Assembly: GCF_016899935.1 (NCBI RefSeq)
Contig: NZ_JACJJK010000001.1
Coordinates: 62,001 to 126,000, forward strand
Direction: 5' to 3'
DNA: 64,000 nt
DNA from: Olsenella uli
GTDB lineage: Bacteria; Actinomycetota; Coriobacteriia; Coriobacteriales; Atopobiaceae
A program made the position numbers and the translations under genes. Positions 50,555-58,862 of this stretch are shown in pieces. Below the pieces are notes generated by a model, which did not search any database, was not told where the DNA came from, and saw only the letters and a list, made by a program, of their open reading frames with translations. Each line of letters starts with the position of its first letter. Within the stretch, counting starts at the first letter, position 1.

Positions 50555-50652
50555 GCGAGCGCCCGGACGGGGAACGTCCGCCGCGAGTTCTTGCCGAGCG
50601 TTCTTCTCGGCAAGCTGTCCGAGCGCTGGACGTTCCCCGTCCGGGCGCTCGC
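50555..50652. repeat. Conserved-core hairpin, copy 4 (plus orientation)
   Basis: Arms 50555-50579 and 50628-50652 (25 nt) are perfect reverse complements. The core 50580-50627 has inner stem CTTGCCGAG/CTCGGCAAG, as in copy 1. It lies just past the folE stop. Confidence 0.9.
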
Positions 50653-50661
50653 AGACAGACG

Positions 50662-51267
50662 CTACAGCCCGAGCAGGCGCAGGGCCTCCTCGCGGGTCTT
50701 GAGGTCACGCAGGCAGCCGCGCACCGCCGAGGTGGTGGTCAGCGCGCCGGCCGCGCGGATGCCGCGCATGGTCATGCACGTGTGCTCGGCCTCCAGGACC
50801 ACGAGCACGCCGAGCGGGTCGAGCTCGCGGACCAGGGCGTCGGCGATCTGCCCGGTGAGACGCTCCTGGACCTGCAGGCGCCGCGCGTAGCCGGAGACGC
50901 AGCGCGCGATCTTGGAGAGCCCCGTGATGCGGCCATCGCGCGGGATGTAGCAGACATGCGCGCGGCCGGTGAAGGGCAGGATGTGGTGCTCGCACAGCGA
51001 CGAGAACGGGATGTCCTTGACGATCACCATCTCCTGGTTGCCCGGTTCGTGGAACTGCTTGCGCAGATGGGCGCCGGGGTCCTCCTGCATGCCCCCGAGA
51101 ATCTCCTCGCAGGCGCGCGCCACCCGGTCGGGCGTGCCGAGAAGCCCCTCGCGGTCGGGGTCCTCCCCCACCGCGAGCAGCAGCTCGCGCACCGCCGCCT
51201 CGACGCGCGGCCGGTCGATCGGGCGGAACCCCTGGGCGTTCGTCGCGCGTGCGTGATCGTCAGACAT
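50662..51267 (-). CDS. folE: GTP cyclohydrolase I
   Basis: A 201-residue type IA GTP cyclohydrolase (GTP to dihydroneopterin triphosphate, first pterin step of folate synthesis). Zn-binding and catalytic regions are [20 protein letters not shown] and HTCMTMRGI, with the Cys and His residues in place. The C-terminus is conserved. I start at ATG 51267, supported by GAGGGGGAG; the in-frame ATG at 51309 adds a leader without conservation. The gene follows folD by 48 nt. Confidence 0.95.
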   Translation of the reverse strand: MSDDHARATNAQGFRPIDRPRVEAAVRELLLAVGEDPDREGLLGTPDRVARACEEILGGMQEDPGAHLRKQFHEPGNQEMVIVKDIPFSSLCEHHILPFTGRAHVCYIPRDGRITGLSKIARCVSGYARRLQVQERLTGQIADALVRELDPLGVLVVLEAEHTCMTMRGIRAAGALTTTSAVRGCLRDLKTREEALRLLGL

Positions 51268-51315
51268 GTAACTCCCCCTCGGCGCCCACGCGCCCGTTGA
51301 CAGACCCAACCAGCC

Positions 51316-52170
51316 TCATCGGCAGCTCCTCTCGGCGGCCTCGACCACGTGCGCGGCGAGGACCGCCGTGGTCACCGACCCGACCCCTCCCGGGACGGGC
51401 GTGATCGCGCCCACGACGCCCTCGGCGGCGGGGTCGACGTCGCCGACGAGCGAGCCGCTCCCCTCGTCCCAGTTGATGCCCACGTCAATGACGACCTGCC
51501 CCGTGCGCAGCGCGCCCGCGCGGACGGCGCCGGCGTGCCCGGCGGCCGCGACCACGACGTCGGCGCGGCGGAGCTCGCCCTCCAGGTCGACGGTGCGCGT
51601 GTGGCACATCGTGACGGTGGCGTTTCTCGCCAGAAGCATCATCGCGACCGGCCGGCCGATGACGAGCGAGCGCCCCACGACGACGACGCGCGCGCCCTCG
51701 AGCTCGCAGCCGTAGTGATCGAGCACCGCGAGCACCGCCTCCGCCGTGCACGGCGGGAACCCGACCTCGCGGCCGGAGAAGACCCCGCAGAGGGAGGCAT
51801 CGGTCACGCCGTCGACGTCCTTGGCGGGGTCAAGAGCGGCGCAGGCCGCGTCCTCGTCGAGGTGCGCGGGCAGCGGCCGCAGGAGCAGGCAGCCGTGGAC
51901 CGCGTCGTCCGCGCTCACGTCCCGGATCGTGCCGAGAAGGACCTCCTGGCTCACGTCGGCGGGAAGGACGAGCGACCTCGTCGCCACGCCGACGCCCTCG
52001 CAGCGCCTGAGAGCCCCGCGCTCGTAGGCGAGGTCGTCGGGCCGCTCGCCCACGCGCACGACGGCGAGGGTCGGCGTGACGCCGCGCGCCGCCAGCGCGT
52101 CCACGCGCGTGCGGAGCCCCTCGGAGAGGGCCTTCGCGACCGGGGCTCCCCGGAGCAGGCGCGCCGTCAC
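51316..52170 (-). CDS. folD: FolD-family methylene-THF dehydrogenase, cyclohydrolase residues missing
   Basis: A 284-residue FolD. The NADP fold is intact: VVVGRSLVIGRPVAMML, DVGIN, GDVD and TPVPGGVGSVTT. In the active site the YxxxK motif reads Y49-E-R-G-A53, so the Lys essential for cyclohydrolase (Lys54 in E. coli numbering, Lys56 in human) is Ala, and the Gln of VQLPLP is Leu97 (LLLRPLP). DVDG is retained. This predicts dehydrogenase activity with little or no cyclohydrolase. The GTG start overlaps the stop of fchA by 4 nt, and FchA could provide the lost step. Confidence 0.92.
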   Translation of the reverse strand: MTARLLRGAPVAKALSEGLRTRVDALAARGVTPTLAVVRVGERPDDLAYERGALRRCEGVGVATRSLVLPADVSQEVLLGTIRDVSADDAVHGCLLLRPLPAHLDEDAACAALDPAKDVDGVTDASLCGVFSGREVGFPPCTAEAVLAVLDHYGCELEGARVVVVGRSLVIGRPVAMMLLARNATVTMCHTRTVDLEGELRRADVVVAAAGHAGAVRAGALRTGQVVIDVGINWDEGSGSLVGDVDPAAEGVVGAITPVPGGVGSVTTAVLAAHVVEAAERSCR

Positions 52171-52799
52171 CGGACCGACCTCTCCGCGAGCCGGCGCGCG
52201 ACGGCGCGCGAGCGCGGGACGAACTCGTCGAGCATCTCCGCGCAGGCGGACTCGATGCTCGAGGTGGTGTCGTCGGCGGGCAGGGCGGCGGTGTTGACGA
52301 AGACGTTGACGCTCGCCGCCTGGAGGGCGGCGGCGGCGAGCAGCGCGCCGCAGGCCACGTCCGAGGCGAGCAGGCGCGAGCAGCGCCCCTCCATCTCCTC
52401 GAGCAGCACGATCGCGCGGCAGCACTCCCCCATCATCGCCAGGGGCGCCATGCAGGCGCCCCGGACCGCCCGCTCGATCGCGGGGGCGCGGCGCGGGTCG
52501 TCGCGCGGGATCGCGTAGGCCTCGAGCACGGGCGAGAAGCCCGCCGCGTCGTCGCCGACGAGCTCAAGCAGGCGGAAGCGCACGTCCTCCGCGTCCTCCA
52601 TGATCTCGCGCACCTCGGGCTCGACCGAGGCGAACCTCGGCTTTCCCACCGTGAGCGACCCCGCCATCGAGCAGAGCGCGGCGGCGAGCGAGCCGACGAG
52701 CGCCGCCGCCCCGCCCCCTCCGGGAACGCTCTCGTCCGAGGCGAGCCGGTCGGCGAACTCCTCGCAACTGAGCTCCGTGAGCCTCTCGTCCACGGGCAT
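52167..52799 (-). CDS. fchA: Cyclodeaminase/cyclohydrolase family protein (FchA)
   Basis: A 210-residue protein of the formiminotransferase-cyclodeaminase family, whose stand-alone members act as methenyl-THF cyclohydrolases or formimino-THF cyclodeaminases. SVPGGGGAAALVGSLAAALCSMA and SDVACGALLAAAALQAASVNVFVN are the two conserved segments. No formiminotransferase gene is adjacent, and it lies between fhs and folD, so methenyl-THF cyclohydrolase is the likelier role. It follows fhs by 19 nt. Confidence 0.9.
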   Translation of the reverse strand: MPVDERLTELSCEEFADRLASDESVPGGGGAAALVGSLAAALCSMAGSLTVGKPRFASVEPEVREIMEDAEDVRFRLLELVGDDAAGFSPVLEAYAIPRDDPRRAPAIERAVRGACMAPLAMMGECCRAIVLLEEMEGRCSRLLASDVACGALLAAAALQAASVNVFVNTAALPADDTTSSIESACAEMLDEFVPRSRAVARRLAERSVR

Positions 52800-52818
52800 C
52801 CCTCCTCGTGCGCTGGGC

Positions 52819-54492
52819 CTAAAACAGGCCGACGATGCGGCCGTCGGGCGTGACGTCGATCTTCTCGGCGGCCGGGACCTTGGGCAGGCCCGGCATGGTC
52901 ATGATGTCGCCCGTGAGGGCCACGATGAAGCCGGCGCCCGCAGAGACGCGGAGGTTGCGGACCGTGATCCGGAAGCCCTCCGGCGCGCCCAGCTTGGTCT
53001 GGTCGTCGGTAAAGGAGTACTGGGTCTTGGCCATACAGATGGGCAGGTTGCCGTAGCCGAGCTCCTCGAGCTGGGCGAGCTGGCGCCGGGCCGGGCCCGT
53101 GAAGTCCACGCCGTCCGCGTGGTAGACCCTCGTGGCGATCGCCTCGATCTTGTCGGCGATGCCGCCCTCCAGCTCGTAGGCGTAGCGGAAGTCCGACGGC
53201 TCCTCGCAGAGGCGCACGACCTCGTTCGCGAGGGCCTCGCCGCCCTCGCCGCCCTTGGCCCAAACCTCGGAGAGGGCGACGTTCACGCCGAGCTCGTTGC
53301 AGCGGCGCTCGACGAGGGCGAGCTCGGCAGGGGTGTCCGTCGGGAAGGCGTTGATGGCCACCACGACCGGCAGGCCCCAGACGTCCTTGATGTTGGAGAC
53401 GTGGCGCAGCAGGTTGGGCAGGCCGGCCTCGAGCGCCTCGAGGTTCTCCTCGGCGAGGTCGGTCTTGGGGACGCCGCCGTTGTACTTGAGCGCGCGCACG
53501 GTGGCCACGAGGACCACGGCGGAGGGGGCCACGCCCAGGGCGCGGCACTTGATGTCGAGGAACTTCTCGGCGCCGAGGTCCGCGCCGAAGCCCGCCTCGG
53601 TAACCACGTAGTCGGCGAGCTTGAGGGCCGTCGTCGTGGCCTCCACGGAGTTGCAGCCGTGGGCGATGTTGGCGAAGGGGCCGCCGTGCACGAAGGCGGG
53701 GTTGCCCTCGAGCGTCTGCACGAGGTTGGGCTTGATGGCGTCCTTGAGCAGCGCCGTCATGGCGCCCTCGGCGCGAATGTCCGCCACGGTCACGGGCTTG
53801 CGGTCGTAGGTGTAGGCGATCACCATGCGGCCGAGGCGCGCCTTGAGGTCGGCGAGGTCGGTCGCGAGGCAGAAGACCGCCATGACCTCGGAGGCCACGG
53901 TGATGTCGAAGCCGTCCTGACGGGGCGTGCCGTCGGCCACGCCGCCGAGGCCGTCCACCACGTTGCGCAGCTGGCGGTCGTTCATGTCCACGCAGCGCTT
54001 CCAGACGATGCGGCGCGGGTCGATGCCCAGCTCGTTGCCCTGCTTGATGTGGTTGTCGAGCATCGCGGCGCAGAGGTTGTTGGCCGCGCCGATGGCGTGG
54101 AAGTCGCCGGTGAAGTGCAGGTTGATGTCCTCCATCGGGACGACCTGGGCGTAGCCGCCGCCTGCGGCGCCGCCCTTGATGCCAAAGACCGGCCCGAGCG
54201 AGGGCTCGCGCAGGCAGAGCATCGTCTGGTGGCCGAGGCGGTTCATCGCGTCCGCGAGGCCCACCGACGTGGTGGTCTTGCCCTCGCCGGCGGGCGTGGG
54301 GTTGATGGCCGTGACCAGGACGAGCTTCCCCTTGGCGGGACGGTCGGCGAGGGAGTGGATGTCCACCTTGGCCTTGGTGCGGCCGTACGGCTCGAGCATC
54401 TCCTCCGTGAGCCCCGCCCGCGCCGCGACCTCGGAGATGGGCAGCATCTCCGCCTCCTGCGCAATCTGGATGTCGGACTTGTACTCGGCCAT
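52819..54492 (-). CDS. fhs: Formate-tetrahydrofolate ligase
   Basis: A 557-residue Fhs (formate, THF and ATP to 10-formyl-THF). [19 protein letters not shown] is the P-loop, [23 protein letters not shown] the folate/formate region, and NDRQLRNVV and [11 protein letters not shown] are typical. It is the first gene of the folate operon. Its product is processed by FchA and FolD, or feeds purine synthesis. The promoter candidate lies 36 nt upstream. Confidence 0.96.
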   Translation of the reverse strand: MAEYKSDIQIAQEAEMLPISEVAARAGLTEEMLEPYGRTKAKVDIHSLADRPAKGKLVLVTAINPTPAGEGKTTTSVGLADAMNRLGHQTMLCLREPSLGPVFGIKGGAAGGGYAQVVPMEDINLHFTGDFHAIGAANNLCAAMLDNHIKQGNELGIDPRRIVWKRCVDMNDRQLRNVVDGLGGVADGTPRQDGFDITVASEVMAVFCLATDLADLKARLGRMVIAYTYDRKPVTVADIRAEGAMTALLKDAIKPNLVQTLEGNPAFVHGGPFANIAHGCNSVEATTTALKLADYVVTEAGFGADLGAEKFLDIKCRALGVAPSAVVLVATVRALKYNGGVPKTDLAEENLEALEAGLPNLLRHVSNIKDVWGLPVVVAINAFPTDTPAELALVERRCNELGVNVALSEVWAKGGEGGEALANEVVRLCEEPSDFRYAYELEGGIADKIEAIATRVYHADGVDFTGPARRQLAQLEELGYGNLPICMAKTQYSFTDDQTKLGAPEGFRITVRNLRVSAGAGFIVALTGDIMTMPGLPKVPAAEKIDVTPDGRIVGLF

Positions 54493-54527
54493 AGTCGTCC
54501 CTCTCGTACGTCGCCACAGTTGTGACT

Positions 54528-54533
54528 ACTATA
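54528..54533 (-). promoter_or_regulatory. Candidate -10 (TATAGT) of the folate operon
   Basis: TATAGT on the minus strand, followed by a GTCACAACTGTGGC partial palindrome in the leader that could be an operator. Confidence 0.5.
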
Positions 54534-54564
54534 ACGCGGCGCGGGGACGCATGCGGCTCGGGGC

Positions 54565-55590
54565 TCAGGGCGCGTCCGCCACGCTGTCGCGCTCGACGAG
54601 CGCGGGCGGGATGCGGATGGCCACCGGCTGGTAGCCCGGCGCGGACCCGAGCAGCGCGTGCTCGACCGCCGTGCGCCCGCGCCCGAACAGGTCGAAGCGG
54701 ACCGTGGTCAGGTGCAGGCGCGGCAGGGTGCGCTCGAGCGAGTCGTCCACCCCCACGACGCTCACGTCCTCGGGGACGCGCCTGCCGGCGTCCCGAAGCG
54801 CCGTCCAGATGCCGACCGCCATCTGGTCGTTGGCCGCGTAGACGGCGGTCACCCTCGGGTCGCGGGCGAGCCGCGCGCCTGCCTCGTAGCCGCTCTCGGC
54901 GGTCCAGTCGCCGCGCAGCGGCTCGCTGACGTAGAGGCCGCGCGCGAAGAGCTCGTCTCGCCAGCCCTTCTCGCGGAAGACCGAATCCACCGAGTAGGTG
55001 GGCCCGCTGACAAAGCGGATCTCTCGGTGGCCGTGCGCGAAGAGGTGCTCCATGACGAGATGCGAGCACTCGTACTGGTCCGAGTCGACGGTCGTGCAGA
55101 GCGGGTGCTCGTACATGGAGAGCAGCACCGTGGAGAGCCCCGGCTGGGGCGTGAAGCGCTCGAAGTCGCTCGCCTTGATGCTCATGCTGATGATGAGGGC
55201 GTCGATGGGCAGCGCCATCATCCGGCGCGTTGCCTCGGCGAGCGAGAGCGGGACGCGGTCGTCCATCTCGAGCGTGGTCACGGCGTAGCCCATCTCGCCC
55301 GCTGCGGAGAGGATCCCCTTGATGGTAGCGAGGTTGCCGAACTGGTCGACGTTGTAGAGGCACAGCCCCAGCGAGTTGTAGCGCCCGCTGCGCAGCGACT
55401 TGCCCGCGAAGTTGGGCCTGAACCCGAGCTCGCGAATCGCGGCGAGCACGCGCTCCCGCGTCCGCTCGCTGACGTTGGCCTGACCGTTGACCACGCGGGA
55501 CACGGTCTGCTGCGAGACCCCCGCCGCCCGGGCGACCTCGGCCATGGAGACGGGCCGGGCGTCCGCAGCCGAGCCTTCGATCCTCTCCAT
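54565..55590 (-). CDS. LacI-family transcriptional regulator (galactose module)
   Basis: A 341-residue LacI/GalR-family repressor. The HTH is MAEVARAAGVSQQTVSRVVNG at about residues 16-36 with the hinge helix FAGKSLRSG near 61-70, followed by a periplasmic-binding-protein-like sugar domain. It is divergent from galM. An 11-bp sequence, GTACGTTAACA, occurs upstream of both galM and mglB, which makes this regulator the likely controller of both (inference). The effector is probably galactose or a derivative. Confidence 0.9.
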   Translation of the reverse strand: MERIEGSAADARPVSMAEVARAAGVSQQTVSRVVNGQANVSERTRERVLAAIRELGFRPNFAGKSLRSGRYNSLGLCLYNVDQFGNLATIKGILSAAGEMGYAVTTLEMDDRVPLSLAEATRRMMALPIDALIISMSIKASDFERFTPQPGLSTVLLSMYEHPLCTTVDSDQYECSHLVMEHLFAHGHREIRFVSGPTYSVDSVFREKGWRDELFARGLYVSEPLRGDWTAESGYEAGARLARDPRVTAVYAANDQMAVGIWTALRDAGRRVPEDVSVVGVDDSLERTLPRLHLTTVRFDLFGRGRTAVEHALLGSAPGYQPVAIRIPPALVERDSVADAP

Positions 55591-55672
55591 CCGTCCCCTC
55601 CCCGACCGTCTGCGAGCTGTTCCGCCGTCCTGGCGGCAAACGGGGCGCGCGACCGGTGCACCCGCCCTATGT

Positions 55673-55683
55673 GTACGTTAACA
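55673..55683. promoter_or_regulatory. Shared operator-like site upstream of galM
   Basis: GTACGTTAACA, identical to 61859-61869 upstream of mglB. It contains a GTTAAC palindrome and lies in the lacI-galM divergent region. Confidence 0.6.
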
Positions 55684-55757
55684 TCTGCCTAGGGTCCGCA
55701 CGGGAGCAGGCGGCGAGCGGCGCCCATCCGCCCGCCTGCGACAGGAAGGGAGCACGC

Positions 55758-56837
55758 ATGGAGGTCTCCTCGTTCGGCACGACGCCCGCAGGCGCCGAGG
55801 CCCACGTCTACACGCTCCGCTCCGAGCACGCGCGCGTGCGCGTCTCGGACTTCGGCGCGACGCTCGTCGGGATAGACGTCCCCGACCGCACCGGCGCCAC
55901 GGCCGACGTCCTTCTCGGCTTTGCGTCGGTGGAGGGCTACGCCGGCGAGAACGGCGCGTGCTACGGGGGCGTCATCGGCCCCATGGCCAACCGCACCGAC
56001 CGCGCCGAAGTCCCGATCGACGGCGTCGTCTACCACCTGCCGGGAAACGACGGGGCGCACGGCGAGAACAACCTCCACTCCGACCTCATGCATGGCCTGC
56101 ACAAGCGCCTCTGGGAGGTCGGATCGACCGAGGGCGACGAGGCGCTGCGCCTCAGCTGCGCCCTCGCGGACGGCGAGCTGGGTCTGCCCGGAAAACGCAC
56201 GTTCACCGCGTCCTACGACCTGAGCGAGCCCGAGGACGGCGTCGTGGAGCTGCGCATCGGCTTCGGGTGCACCACGGACGCGAGGACGTACGTGAACATG
56301 ACGAGCCACGCCTACGTGAACCTCGCGGGGCACGACGCCGGCAGCGTGCTCGACGAGGTCGTCTCCGTGGACGCGGACGCCTTCCTCCCCCTGCGCGAGG
56401 ACTCGGTCTCCGAGGGCGAGGTCCGCGACGTGACCGGGACCCCCTTCGACTTCCGCGCGCCCAAGGCGCTCGGGGCCGACATCGAGGCGGACTGCGAGCA
56501 GCTCGCGCGCGCCCGTGGCTACGACCACTGCCTCTGCGTGCGCGGGTGGGAGCCGGGCGGCGAGCCGCGCCACGCGATGCGCGCCGAGGACCCCGCGAGC
56601 GGGCGCGCGCTCGACGTCCTCATCACCATGCCGGGCGCCCACCTCTACACCGGCAACTGGCTTGAGGACGACGCCCCGCTCACCAAAGACGGGGCCTCCT
56701 ACCGGCCGCGCCACGGCCTCGCCTTCGAGCCGGAGTTCTATCCGGATGCGCCCCATCACCCCGATTGGCCGCAGCCTGTCTGTGAGCCGGGACGCCCCTA
56801 CTCGCAGACCATCGTGTATCGCTTCTCGACGGTCTAG
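55758..56837 (+). CDS. galM: Aldose 1-epimerase
   Basis: A 359-residue galactose mutarotase. The substrate region PMANRTDRAEVPIDG, the catalytic His in NMTSHAYVNLAGH, and the Glu-containing FEPEFYPDAPHHPDW near the C-terminus match GalM. It feeds galactose imported by MglBAC into the Leloir pathway; galK/galT are not in the window. ATG 55758 follows AGGAAGGGAG. An in-frame upstream extension (from 55656) lies over the operator and is not used. Confidence 0.93.
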   Translation: MEVSSFGTTPAGAEAHVYTLRSEHARVRVSDFGATLVGIDVPDRTGATADVLLGFASVEGYAGENGACYGGVIGPMANRTDRAEVPIDGVVYHLPGNDGAHGENNLHSDLMHGLHKRLWEVGSTEGDEALRLSCALADGELGLPGKRTFTASYDLSEPEDGVVELRIGFGCTTDARTYVNMTSHAYVNLAGHDAGSVLDEVVSVDADAFLPLREDSVSEGEVRDVTGTPFDFRAPKALGADIEADCEQLARARGYDHCLCVRGWEPGGEPRHAMRAEDPASGRALDVLITMPGAHLYTGNWLEDDAPLTKDGASYRPRHGLAFEPEFYPDAPHHPDWPQPVCEPGRPYSQTIVYRFSTV

Positions 56838-57203
56838 GCCGCGCGCCGGAAAGTCCGTTCCGTACGGGGCCCCGTTCGCGGGGCCCTTCTCGTTGTGTCC
56901 GGGAATCGGCGTTCTTGTCGCCCTGCGATCTTGAAACTGCGGGGCTTGTTCCAGAGGCTTCCGGGAATCTCCGGGGTTGCGCGGAACGAGCGGCGTCCGG
57001 GCGCGCAACCTCCCGGATTTCCGGACACGCGGGCGACAAGAACGCCGATTCCCGGAACCCGTCGGGACAGGAACGCCGATTCTCGGAACCCTCCGGAACA
57101 ACCCCGCCAATTCCCGGACGCAATGGGGACACGCCCCGACAAAAGCGGACCCGCCCGGCACGAGGTCCGGACGGGTCCGAGGGGGAGGGTCAGCCGCGCG
57201 GCG
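56838..57203. other. 366-bp spacer with 31-bp-period array
   Basis: Between the convergent galM and mglC genes; no gene. It is largely array 2 (56903-57113). CCCCGTTCGCGGGG-like pairing (about 56870-56884) directly after galM may terminate it. Confidence 0.7.
56903..57113. repeat. 31-bp-period palindromic array 2 (3 forward + 4 inverted units)
   Basis: Forward 17-nt units begin at 56903 (GAATCGGCGTTCTTGTC), 56934 (degenerate) and 56965. Inverted units begin at 57004, 57035 (GACAAGAACGCCGATTC), 57066 and 57097. All intervals within each half are exactly 31 bp. The unit is the same family as array 1 at 16945-17372. Confidence 0.9.
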
Positions 57204-58850
57204 TCACTTCTTCTGGATGTACTTGAGGCAGTCGAGCGTGACGGCGAGCAGGATGATGATGCCGGAGAAGACGAACTGGAGGTTCGTGTCCACGCCGAGG
57301 ATCGTGAGCGAGTAGGTCAGCGCGGTGAAGATCAGCACGCCGATCGTGACGCCCGAGATCTTGCCGATGCCGCCGGTGAAGGAGACGCCGCCGACGACGC
57401 AGGCCGCGATGGCGTCGGTCTCCCAGCCCTGGCCGTAGGCCGCGGAGCCGGAGCCGGTCATGCGCATGCACTCGAGCCAGGAGCCGAAGCCGTAGAGGAC
57501 GCCAGCGAGCATGAAGGTGCCGAGCATGACCCAGAAGACGTTGATGCCGGAGACGGCAGCGGCCTCCTGGTTGCCGCCGACCGCGTACATGTTCTTGCCG
57601 AACGTAGTCTTGTTCCAGATGAACCAGACGATGGCGATGGCCGCGACGGCCCACAGGATGATCGTCGGGAACCCGTTGACCTTGGGGATGACCATGCTCG
57701 GGATCGTGGGCTCGATCGAGCCGAAGGAGACGCCCTTGGTCGCATAGGTGAGCAGGCCGAAGATGATCAGCATGTTGGCCATCGTGGAGATGAACCAGTG
57801 CATCTTGAACTTGGCCGTGAAGAAGCCGGCAATCGTCGCGAAGAAGGTGCAGAGCACGATGCAGACGACGAGGGCCAGCACGATGCGGGCGATCACGGGA
57901 ACGGAGGTGAGGTCGAACGCCACGCCGAAGACGGTGCCGGTGTTGATGCCCTGGTGCATGATGATCGTCGAGGCGGTCATGCCCATGCCGACCATGCGGC
58001 CGATCGAGAGGTCGGTGCCCGTCTGGAGGATGAGGCCCGCGACGCCGAGCGCGAGGAACATGCGCGGCGAGGCCTGCTGGAGGATGTTGAGCACGTTGTT
58101 GGGCGTCAGGAGCTGGGTGCCCTTGACGACGGGCGCCGCGACGCACAGGCCGATGAAGACGGCGAGAATCGCGATGTAGAGGCCGTTGCGCAGCAGGAAC
58201 TGGCGACGGTCGAACGTGTACTTGTAGTTCTCCCAGCGCTGCGCCTGGGACTCGGCGAGGGTGAACTTGGACATGCGGAGCATGTCGATCAGGTGGTAGC
58301 GGTAGGTGAAGGCCTCGTGGCCGCGGTCCTTGATGGCCTGGAGCGCCTTCTCGTACTCGAGCTTGGCGTCGAAGCGACGGTTCTTGTAGACGTAGTTCTC
58401 GTCCTTGACCTCGGCGCTGTCGGAGAGCTTGGCGAGGTTGGCCTGGTGCTCCTTCTCGAGCTCGGCGAGGCGCTTGTCATAGTTCTGCTTGGCGACGACG
58501 CGCTCGGCGGCGCAGCTCTGCTTGACCGCTGAGAGGTAGTCCTTCTCGTAGTGGGCGGAGAGGTAGGCGACGGCCTCCTTGATGAGGGAGTCGACCTGCG
58601 CCTTGTTCTTGCTCTCGACGGACTTGGCCTTCTCGAGGTCCCTCTGGTAGGCGGCGATGGCGCGGGAGCGCTCGTCCTTGGTCAGGATCTTGTCGCGCTT
58701 GGCGTCGTCGATCGAGCCCTGGAGCGAGACGACCTTGTCGGTGCCGTCGACGCGCAGCGCGTCGATCTTAGCCTGGATGGCGCCGACGTGCTCGTCGATG
58801 GGCTTGCGCAGCGCCAGCTCCTCCTCGGGTGTGAGTATTGCGGTTGCCAT
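57204..58850 (-). CDS. mglC: Galactose/methylgalactoside ABC permease with long coiled-coil N-terminus
   Basis: A 548-residue MglC-type permease. The C-terminal roughly 320 residues are a normal RbsC/MglC permease (about eight to ten helices; GLILQTGTDLSIGRMVG and YAVGGNQEAA loop). The first roughly 220 residues are an unusual hydrophilic, Lys/Glu/Ala-rich, helical extension, likely coiled coil (for example DLEKAKSVESKNKAQVDSL), absent from the E. coli protein of 336 residues. Its role is unknown; it would lie in the cytoplasm next to MglA. It follows mglA by 12 nt. Confidence 0.9.
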   Translation of the reverse strand: MATAILTPEEELALRKPIDEHVGAIQAKIDALRVDGTDKVVSLQGSIDDAKRDKILTKDERSRAIAAYQRDLEKAKSVESKNKAQVDSLIKEAVAYLSAHYEKDYLSAVKQSCAAERVVAKQNYDKRLAELEKEHQANLAKLSDSAEVKDENYVYKNRRFDAKLEYEKALQAIKDRGHEAFTYRYHLIDMLRMSKFTLAESQAQRWENYKYTFDRRQFLLRNGLYIAILAVFIGLCVAAPVVKGTQLLTPNNVLNILQQASPRMFLALGVAGLILQTGTDLSIGRMVGMGMTASTIIMHQGINTGTVFGVAFDLTSVPVIARIVLALVVCIVLCTFFATIAGFFTAKFKMHWFISTMANMLIIFGLLTYATKGVSFGSIEPTIPSMVIPKVNGFPTIILWAVAAIAIVWFIWNKTTFGKNMYAVGGNQEAAAVSGINVFWVMLGTFMLAGVLYGFGSWLECMRMTGSGSAAYGQGWETDAIAACVVGGVSFTGGIGKISGVTIGVLIFTALTYSLTILGVDTNLQFVFSGIIILLAVTLDCLKYIQKK

Positions 58851-58862
58851 AGGTTATCCCCC

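Larger units (their letters stand above)
50422..50661. other. Spacer between folE and folC filled by two hairpins
   Basis: 240 bp hold hairpin copies 3 and 4 in opposite orientations, leaving about 30 bp between them. No gene is seen. Confidence 0.8.

Noticed and set aside
54493-54564. THF or ZTP riboswitch upstream of fhs
   Set aside because: The gap of 72 bp is too short for these and shows none of their conserved core.
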